This document shows positions 49,867 through 64,000 of a stretch of 64,000 nt of DNA, one piece after another. Under the pieces are notes generated by a model, which was given only the letters and a program-made list of their open reading frames with translations, was not told where the DNA came from and searched no databases. Each line of letters starts with the position of its first letter. The stretch's first letter is position 1. The DNA is from Balanoglossus misakiensis (taxonomy: Eukaryota; Hemichordata). Location: contig CM082592.2 in assembly GCA_040954595.2 (NCBI GenBank), forward strand, positions 4,898,001-4,962,000. The letters are read 5' to 3'. A program made the position numbers and the translations under genes.

Positions 49867-49967
49867 TGTTGTAAATCTTTACTCCAGTAATTCCGCAAGA
49901 GGTTAAAGGTCATCTGTAAACTTTTCAGGTCGCGGTTGGGGGCGTGGTCAGTTAAATATCAGTAGAA
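49867..49967. promoter_or_regulatory. 101-bp bidirectional promoter region, ARMC5 / transposase-fusion gene
   Basis: The ATG of ARMC5 (49866, minus) and the first in-frame ATG of the plus-strand gene (49968) are separated by only 101 bp, so the two 5' UTRs and core promoters must share or overlap this segment. It contains a GC-rich centre (GTCGCGGTTGGGGGCGTGG, about 49929–49947) resembling a GC/CACCC box, and no TATA box. Confidence 0.6.
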
Positions 49968-52900
49968 ATGTCTGATCGATTGCTGTCAGAACTTGACATA
50001 AGTTTTATTAATTTATTAAAGGTCTGCATTGCAGCACAGACCATGTGCGACACAAAACGTGGCGATGACATCCAAAGCGTAAGTATACTTTATATTGTGA
50101 AAATGCCAGTTTAGATTTGACCTTTGACAAATTATGTGACATTGATTTGATGTCATTTTAAAGTCTCAGTTACAGGATATCTGTAAAACGCTGGAGGGGA
50201 ATGGACCAGTGGATGAAAGTGCAGGTGTTGACTTTGGATCCATTGATAAGAGACGTTTCTCCATTCTGCCGGTATGTCGATCATTTGAGTTTTTGACTCA
50301 TCCACAAGATTGAAGTTTATATAGACCCAATACTAGTTGCCAGGGTGCACAAACTTTGCAGACCATCACAAAAACTGTTCTACTGTTCACTCATCTTTAA
50401 ATTTTGAGATCAATTTTTTTAAAGGCTGCCACACTTTTTATATGTCAACTGCCTATGTGGTGCTGTCCACCATCTTGCATAGTTTTGTAGTCTATATCTA
50501 TTTCATTGCAGTCATAATTTAACACAGTGCCCTCTTTATTCAGGTTGAAATACCCAGAGAATGTGTCAAGAAGCTGGAAGATCATTTCCAAACCTCAGAG
50601 TCCAATGTAAGCAACTTCAGCTTAATATTTCCCCAAGTAACAGACATATATCACACTAATCAAAATGGTGCCACTACCCCACCCTTCTTACTTATATTTT
50701 TACCACAGTCTGACGTGTACATCACCAGAAGAAGAGAACACAGGAAATACACAAAGAGATCTACGGCACCTGTTGATTTAAAGTTAGCAGCAAAAGTCAT
50801 GGATGCCCAAACAGGGAACAGTGCCAATGCAAGTAGCATATATTTTATAAAGGTTTGCTCACAGGAGTCTAAGGTCATTCAGGATGATGGTAATTGAAAA
50901 CTTGTTTGATAGGTTCTTTCTCTGTGATTGGACATTTTCCCAGCGACTGTTAGCGAATTATTGTTGTGTTTTTTTCACTTTACAGAAGATACCTAGGGTG
51001 AAATTTAAAATGAAGTAAGTGTTGCTTGTACATGTTTGTTTGTTTGTTTATTTATTTATTTATTTATTTATTTACTGGTGACAACTGTAGTGTCCAGCTT
51101 CTTTATTCAGTTTAATACAACTCCAGAAATCATACTTTGCAAACTACAACAGTGGACAATTTTTTTTTTCAAATGACTTTCTAAGCCCAGTAGTAATAAG
51201 TTTTAAAAAAAACAACACTTTTTTTGCAGATGGTTTTTCCGTTCTGTTCAAGAGAGATGGAAAGATCGCAGACTTGGTTCCGGAGAGAGCAGCCGGACCC
51301 TGTATCACCTTCACCCTCCGCACGTTATCCGTATCAGACATTCCTGGCCACTCTTTCAGGAAATGAGGAAAGCCTATGGCTTCATGCACCAGCCCTATGA
51401 CGCCTTTATACTTTTCGCCATGGTCCACTTGAAGCAGATCTGGTGAGTTGTGTTTCCATGGCATGCATTCAGGATTGTAGAAATAAAAGCAAACGAAAAG
51501 TATTCAAAAAAAGAATATTTTACATACCTGATAGGTGATAATTGGTAAAAAGCTAAAATTTGTCAATTATTCTCTAATATTGTATGCTCTATCCAGTGCG
51601 ATTGTTTAGGAAATTTTTGTATGTAATATACCATAATATGCAAATCCTACATTTGACCATGCGTTTCGTTTGGTGTGCAGGGAAAAACCCAAAGGCAAGA
51701 CACCACACCCTGTACCCCCAAGATCTGAGACTTCTCCGGCTGGAAATAACAGACAACAAGGCAAATCCAAGACTGTGCAGCCAAGGAAGGAAGAAGGAAG
51801 GAAGAAGCTGAAGAGGAGAAAGCGACTCGCCGGAAAGCGTTCCAGAATAGAAGGAAAACCGATCCCGTCAACCGAGTGCTTTTCCAACCTGTCAGACGGC
51901 GTTGATGCCAAACCGCATGTAAATCTCAAACCCCACTCGAGCCTGGGCGAGGAACTGAAGATTGCCACTGAACCCAACTTCGTCGGCTCCTCGAGTCAAC
52001 TGCGCTCCCTGTTCGGATTGGTGCGCTGTCAGAAATGCCAGGGCTGCGTGAACATAGTGGAGGAAATCAGGAAGGGTGTCTGCGTGGTGGTCAGTTTCCA
52101 GTGTGGGTCGTGCTCCCACACCGGGAAGTGGTACTCCAGTGAGATGTACTACGGTCACTTTGTTGTCAATCTGGTGCTGATTATCGCGTACGTGCTGTCG
52201 GGGGAGCCGAACATCGACCGCCTGAGCCGATTTCTCAATTTCATGAATTTAGGCGGCATGCAGGGCTGTTACAGGGTCATACGCCCCGTAGCCGACGTCA
52301 TCGTCCAGGCGGCCAAGAACCAAATGCAGAGGATACGGTCGGAGCTGCTGGCGAGCGGGAAACCGGTCGTGTTGCTGGGCGACGGGCGGAGCGACTCGCC
52401 GGGCACGCACGCTACGAAGCACACGTACACGCTGATGACGGCCGACACCAATCAGATCGTCGGCCAGAAGCACCTGGACGTGCGAGAGGCGGACGGGCGG
52501 TCGAGCAACATGGAGATCGTGTGCGCCCGCGAGTGTCTGACGGCGATGCAGAGGGCGGGCGTCCGCGTGAGCGAGTTCGTCACCGACGATCACTCGGCCA
52601 TCACCACCATGATGAAGGAGGACCAGTTCCGGGCAATCCAGTTCTCCAAGGACATGTGGCACAAAGCGAAAAACATGTCTAAGAAACTGATTAGAGAATC
52701 CCGGCTGAAAAAACACAAAGTCCTAGTCCCGTGGATTCCTTTGATACGGAGACACTTCTACTTCGCGGCCCAAAACTGCGACGGTGACCCGGACACGATG
52801 AGAGAGATCCTTCATCAATTTCTTCATCACATCCGCGGTGAACATGTCTGGGTGGGTGGGTGTTGCACCTTTCACCCAAGTCAGCTTCTGGTGAAACAGC

Positions 52901-54753
52901 CCGTGTATCTATCGGCCGACAGCTCCGCTTACGAAGTTGTGGAGAAACTGCTCTGCCGGAAGCAGTTCGTCAATTCCCTACATTACTACGTGAGAAATCG
53001 CAGCACGGCCCCACTGGAGAGCTATCACAACGTAATCTTGAAGTACGCTTCCAAGCGCTGCTACAGAGGACAGACCTATGAAATGTGCGTCTCCCTGGCG
53101 ACTATCGACCACAACAGCCACGCCAACTACAAAGAGAGAAGTGAAGAACCGGTCAAAAATCGACGGGCCTTCAATAAATTTTCCAAAAAGTGGGCATTGC
53201 TGAACACATCGCCGGCAAAGACCTACGACTACATCCCGGAGCTGATGGCACACTGCATACAGAACACCGTACCGGCCGAGAAAACACAGTCAGACAGGTT
53301 TGTCCCGAAGCATGGCTTAGGGGGTCCAAATCCACCGACCATGGAACAGCTGAAAGCCAGCTATGTACAGCACAAACTTAGGCAGAAACGGGTTTATCCA
53401 CAAATAGACCAGACAGAGATGAGGAGATTGGTGGAACCAGCGCCAACAGTCCTGTACTGTGATCCAGGTGGTGTCCAGCGGCTGGAAGGCCAAGGTCATG
53501 AACTCGACAGGGCAGTCGAACCACCTTTTAAGAAGCAAGTTTTTGAAAGAAGCACCGATGTAAACAAAGCAAGTTTTGGGAACGATGACTTCAATGAAAT
53601 GTATCAGAGTCATCAAGCAGTGGCTAATAACCCTGAGCCCGAAACACAGTCTCTCCTCCACAGAGGGACCTCGATGGAGCCACCATTGGACACTCAGGCA
53701 CCAAGCTGTCCAGTATTCACAGAGAGAAATGTAAGATATCTTGGTGAGGCCCAGCCAGTTTTGCTTGGCAACGCAAACATGGTCGCACCACTGCAAAACA
53801 CGCGCACAGCAGAAACCATTTGGAACCATTCCGGATTTGGTGAGGTGGGCTATGACGGCAAGGGATACTATCACTTCCAAAGAGAGATGGAATCTGAAAT
53901 GGAATCTGCTGACATCAGGCAGGTCACTAATAACCATGCTGTATTACCAAGGGAACAATGTCATTTGTCTCATTTCAATGGTGACCAACTTCACATGGTT
54001 ACCATAGCAGAGCTGCAGCAGAACACACTAGGTGCAGAGAGTTTTGTTGTCCAGTCAGACTTCAAAAGTGGGAATTGTGAGTTTGGGAACCATGAAAGAC
54101 AGCAGCTGAAGCTTCGGTCAGAGGAGAGACTGCGAGAAAGTGTGGACATCAACGAGAAAGGTGAACTGGTAGAGAGATATGATGACCCTTCAACTTTCAA
54201 ATACGAACATCACAACCATGGAGAAGAAAATGCCAATGTGACGGCAGGTGATGAACTCGACAAAGCAGTAGAGACACTGCTTCAGATTCAAACTGCTGTG
54301 AACCCAGTGTTTGAAGAAGTGTGCCAAGAATCCGGCAAAAATGCCCCAGAAAGGGCAGATCGTCTGGAACTTCAAACAGAAGTACAAGAGTCACCAAACA
54401 CACAAGTCAGTCAAGCTGCCACTAACTTGACATTATTGCCAGAGATGAAAGTGCATGATGAATGTGTTGGACGCAAACTCTCTGCGACAGCCAACATATT
54501 GAAGAGCATAAAACTGCCACACACACCGGCTGGCCGGCGAGGAATGCATGTCAGTCTGGATTTGACTTCGGAATATTTCGAAAAGGATGGGAAAAGGTTG
54601 GCTACAAAGGTTAGGCAAGGTGTATCCAACCAGACAAGTGTGAAATGCAGCAAGTTGCACAAACCAGTGAGTCGCGTAACACTGCCAAACATGCAGATTG
54701 GCCACAGGAAATTGAATGTTAGCCTGGAGTTCCCTTCAGAGTATGTATTTTGA
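49968..54753 (+). CDS. Host–transposase fusion protein with DDE RNase H-like domain
   Basis: Seven exons: 49968–50078, 50164–50271, 50544–50606, 50709–50852, 50986–51014, 51230–51442, 51681–54753; phases join to 1246 residues. An in-frame stop (49953) sets the start. Residues 1–223 come from six short exons of unrecognised type, including a basic stretch and a conserved-looking block (KWFFRSVQERWKDRRL, MHQPYDAFILFAMVHLKQIW). The last exon is one intronless 3-kb block: a Lys/Arg-rich linker, then a CxxC...CxxC zinc motif (C339, C342; C364, C367). A domain like those of cut-and-paste DNA transposases follows, with GDGRSDSPG (D457), VTDDH (D525/526), KDMWHKAKNMSKKL and STAPLESYHN (E669), which together fit a D-D-E triad. 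The superfamily is not certain (Kolobok/ISL2EU-like is possible). Residues about 760–1246 are a hydrophilic tail with a repeated HVSLDLTSEYF/NVSLEFPSEYVF motif. The open frame suggests domestication. Confidence 0.75.
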
Positions 54754-56204
54754 AGGTCTGTGAATTCATACTTTAGTGCGTTCAGAACCTTTTTTTTAAA
54801 GAAGAAAAAATTTACTTATGCTTGTTTAACCCACTGTTACAGAGTGACCTAGCTGTTACTTGTTATAGCATAGCTTCAATGATTTGAACTGGGCAGTCGG
54901 AAAGAAAACCACAAGACACGGTCTCCATAAAGACAATATTTTATTGACAGTTGTAGTGGATTGTCAATCACAATTGTACGCAGTTCATAGGTGGATAAAA
55001 TCGTACATTAAAAATACATAATTCTGTAAAGTTCAAGTTGAGCGTGTCTGATAAAAACTAAATTTAAAATGTAAATAGTTTTTAGCAGGGACATGAAGAA
55101 AGCACAAATGCTGGCGAAGTAAATGTCGATCCCCTATTTGTTTTGGTTTAAATCATTCTTCTGTTAAAAAGGGCCAGTGATAAGAGCCCTTGCACTAAAA
55201 ACAACCTAATTGGTAAATTTCACAGGAGAAAATCTGACACATCCAACAGGAGAGCCTAATACTTCATACAGCGTATCTATACTTACACGTTACGTACGGT
55301 ACATGTATTTATGTTTGATCAAAACACTTAATAGTCGTAAGTTTTGAGAGTACAGTTCTTCTGTAAACAGTAGTAGAAATAAAATAAACTATGAAAATAA
55401 AATTTGTTTCAGTTTATTGTTGGGTGTAGCTAAACCTCTACTGTGTACAGTAAAATAAAGCCACATGTTTTATGGCAGTTTTTGGTTAGACCTAATCTTC
55501 AAGTTCAAGTGTATTCTGATACACTGGTTGGACATATGACTATATTAGCTATCTCACTCCTGATTTGAAAACACTCTTTCTTATAGTGATTAAAAATAAA
55601 ACTTTTCAGTTATTTACATGCATTTTTTGAGGATTTTCTTTTCTTGTAGATCTGCCAAAACCAGCTCACTGACAGTACAACACACACAATAACTTATAAA
55701 ATGCTGACATGCAGATCAATAACACATTCGCCGAAAACACACACAAATTACAAAATGTAGAATTCCACAACGTTTTTCCTAGAACAGAAACGACATGACA
55801 TCACACTTGGGATCAGTCACTGGCTTTTTTTCAGCAGGTATGGCTATACTCACTCTTTTGCAAGAGTCTTTACAACGAGTTTTAGAATCTGACATCAAAA
55901 CTTCAAACATATTTGACAGGACTGCAAGTATGGACAAGACTAGAGTATGGACCACTGCCACTTTTAGAGAAACGTTACATTTTTGTGGACAAAATCCCTC
56001 CCAGTGCAGTTACAACAAGCATGCTGTACACATCACATGAAAACCGCCGATACCTTAATCCACTGACAAACGTTGTCTGCCTCCCTGTACAATCCTGCAG
56101 GAAGCTCTCCCACCCACAAAGCCCATACCAGCTCCAAAGGGTAGCCTTATCTTGATAGAACACCAATATTTTATAAATACTATAAATAGAGAGTTGTTTT
56201 GGAC
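54754..56204. other. Convergent 3' region between fusion gene and LZTR1
   Basis: No coding exon recognised. A minus-strand AATAAA at 54940–54945 could end an LZTR1 3' UTR of about 1.26 kb. Plus-strand AATAAA signals near 55380 could end the fusion-gene transcript, in which case the two 3' UTRs would overlap. Small ORFs at 55795–56166 have no signature. Confidence 0.45.
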
Positions 56205-62466
<6,262 letters not shown>

Positions 62467-63697
62467 CGTCTACAAGATCATTAACAGTCGATTTTCAAAG
62501 CGTGTCCAGACGCTAGACGTCACTTGACGTGAAGACGGCTGCCATGTTTGTTGTTTGCTTGAGATCTCCGATTCTGCGCAGTTCCAACTTCCTGTGCAGT
62601 GATTCAGATTATAGACGAGCGCCCGCTCTGTTCGTTCGTTCGTTCACTCACTCATTCTTTCGTTCATTAATTCGCATAGAACGCATTTGAACTCGTTTTT
62701 GTACATTCAAAAAATGAAATTGAAAATCACATAAACCATGCAGACTGGCTTTTATAATAGTATAATATACATGTAGTTTTTTTTTATTCCCCTTCACATT
62801 TCCTAGCAATTGCAGTACACGCTTCGTTGAAGTTTCATTCAGATATGTAATGATAGTAAAGGCCTAACATATGGCAAATGGTGGGGTCTCAAATTCATTT
62901 TAACTAATTATAAGGCCTGAAGATTGATTATCCGACATGTACCTGCATGCATGGCCTGTTCACCTTCAATAAAATTGAATAACACAAGTCAGCAAGTACG
63001 AGTATCAAAATTGATTTATTCTGAATAAGAAACAGGAGATAAAAGTGCTCACAGCAAAAAAAGTCTTTACATTTCCGTATAAAAATCGATAAAAGCAGCA
63101 TGGAAGACAAATCGATCCCAATTTTCGTGAGTAAAAACTAGGGACAAAGTCACTTTACCACATCATTACTTTGGTCACTTCGAGGGGGTAATATCGAAGC
63201 AATGTATAGGTTTATTTTATTTTAATACTGAATCACGGTGAATAGTACTTAAGTTCCTCTCTAACTGTTTTGTACTATGATATATTAAATTACGCATCAT
63301 GTCAGACAGTAGGCCTATACACTTGCGAGGAAAGGGCATGAGTATTCTTTTCTTCCAGTCACCACAATTCGAAGATGCACAACTCCCGTTTCAAACAGTG
63401 TGTACCATGTAAAAGATGCACAAAATAAACGATATTCCTGTCCAAAAACGTACATAGTGTCTAGTAAACACGATTTCGCCCGAAAACAGTGTGCCAAAGC
63501 TGTCCAGTCTGTTTCCATGGTTTCGGGACATGCGGCAGCGTTGATAAATATTGACAAATCAACCCCAAATCTCCCAGGACTCTCATCCGGGGCAAACGTG
63601 CACCTGGCATTCATCTGTAGAATGGTATAAATCTTTGGTGTTCGAATTCAGCATTGAGTTCATCTGCGTATAGATTGGGCAATTATTATAATTAAGT
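62467..63697. other. Region between LZTR1 5' end and the METTL24-like 3' end
   Basis: Near 62625–62675 there is a degenerate GTTC(G/A)TTC-type tetranucleotide tract upstream of LZTR1. The right part should be the 3' UTR of the METTL24-like gene, and a minus-strand AATAAA occurs at 63211–63216. The ORF at 63315–63614 (minus) has no recognisable signature. Confidence 0.5.
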
Positions 63698-64000
63698 TCA
63701 GTTTTTCAAGAATTTCATATTGACCCACGACAGGTCGTGACAGCACGGGTGCGCCCCGGCCAGCTCTCCCCACGCCTGGCGCGGAACCGCCTCGTTCTCG
63801 TGGACCTTCCACAGCTTGAAGTCGTACGACCTCATCAGCCTCTCCAGCGCCAAATACAAATGCCAGCGTCGCTGCTTGGTCTCCCCTTCTCCCATGTGCA
63901 GCTCGAAGGCGAACTGTTTGACGTGGTTGAGAATTCCGCTCTCCAGCATCTGCGGAAACACCTGGTGTTCAGACCCTTCGATGTCCATTTTCAACAAGTC
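63698..64000 (-). CDS. METTL24-like / FkbM-type methyltransferase, last exon (partial)
   Basis: An open frame of 100 residues runs off the right edge of the window and ends with TGA at 63698–63700. It begins DLLKMDIEGSEHQVF, the LKMDIEG(S/A)E motif of the FkbM/Methyltransf_21/22 families, here most like the C-terminal part of METTL24-type proteins (helical segment ALERLMRSYDFKLWKVHENE, then a Cys pair PCCHDLSWVNMKF). The motif sits at the end of the Rossmann-fold core; the SAM-binding glycine motif must lie in upstream exons outside the window. Substrate unknown. METTL24-like proteins are predicted to be secreted or Golgi proteins, which cannot be tested here. Same strand as LZTR1. Confidence 0.8.
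   Translation of the reverse strand, partial: DLLKMDIEGSEHQVFPQMLESGILNHVKQFAFELHMGEGETKQRRWHLYLALERLMRSYDFKLWKVHENEAVPRQAWGELAGAHPCCHDLSWVNMKFLKN

Noticed and set aside
52249-52716. Minus-strand ORF of 155 codons opposite the transposase core
   Set aside because: Shadow of the high-GC3 coding strand, rich in His and Arg as expected from reverse frames.
63315-63614. Minus-strand ORF of 99 codons next to the METTL24-like exon
   Set aside because: Lies downstream of that gene's stop codon, so most likely its 3' UTR; no family signature.

Overview
The window is animal (bilaterian) nuclear DNA. Genes have many short exons with GT–AG introns in all phases, AT-rich introns, long gaps between genes and scattered simple repeats. 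The mix of genes (a cobalamin-carrier protein, single orthologue-like copies of SIRT4, paxillin, ARMC5 and LZTR1, and a METTL24-type gene) together with the compact layout suggests a marine invertebrate, perhaps a hemichordate, lancelet or other invertebrate deuterostome. The species cannot be fixed from the sequence alone. All gene models come from translating exons by eye, matching splice phases, and recalling family signatures; no database search was run.

Left part (1–16,250). Minus strand: the first two coding exons of a RASAL1/RASA4-type Ras GTPase-activating protein, which runs off the left edge. Plus strand: an 8-exon secreted cobalamin-binding protein of the intrinsic factor/transcobalamin family. 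Next come two small related plus-strand genes. The first encodes a HEPN-like protein with an intact R-x4-H motif, an N-terminal myristoylation signal and a C-terminal CaaX box. The second encodes a diverged relative that has lost the R and H and ends in a membrane anchor. A four-unit ~190-bp tandem repeat lies between them. A two-exon SIRT4 follows.

Middle (16,250–45,000). Minus strand: a seven-exon PPM1E/PPM1F (POPX) protein phosphatase, convergent with SIRT4, then paxillin (nine coding exons). Paxillin's first coding exon is only 13 nt (MDDL plus one base), followed by a 12.2-kb intron. PPM1E/F phosphatases act on PAK kinases and paxillin is a focal-adhesion scaffold, so both genes relate to adhesion and cytoskeleton signalling, though their adjacency may be chance.

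Right part (45,000–64,000). Minus-strand ARMC5 (armadillo repeats plus BTB) starts 101 bp from a divergent plus-strand gene. That gene joins six small exons of unrecognised type to one 3-kb exon carrying a DDE transposase-like domain with an apparently complete D-D-E set and a CxxC zinc motif, plus a long C-terminal tail. It is the best candidate here for an undescribed gene: a host–transposase fusion. It converges on a 17-exon LZTR1 (kelch–BTB–BACK–BTB–BACK, minus strand). The window ends in the last exon of a METTL24-like methyltransferase gene. ARMC5 and LZTR1 are both BTB proteins that partner with CUL3.

Non-coding features include two TIR-bearing MITE-like elements, a 70-nt near-perfect hairpin in an intron, a degenerate GGTCA-rich minisatellite with a perfect DR1 site, a tRNA-derived SINE candidate and several microsatellites.
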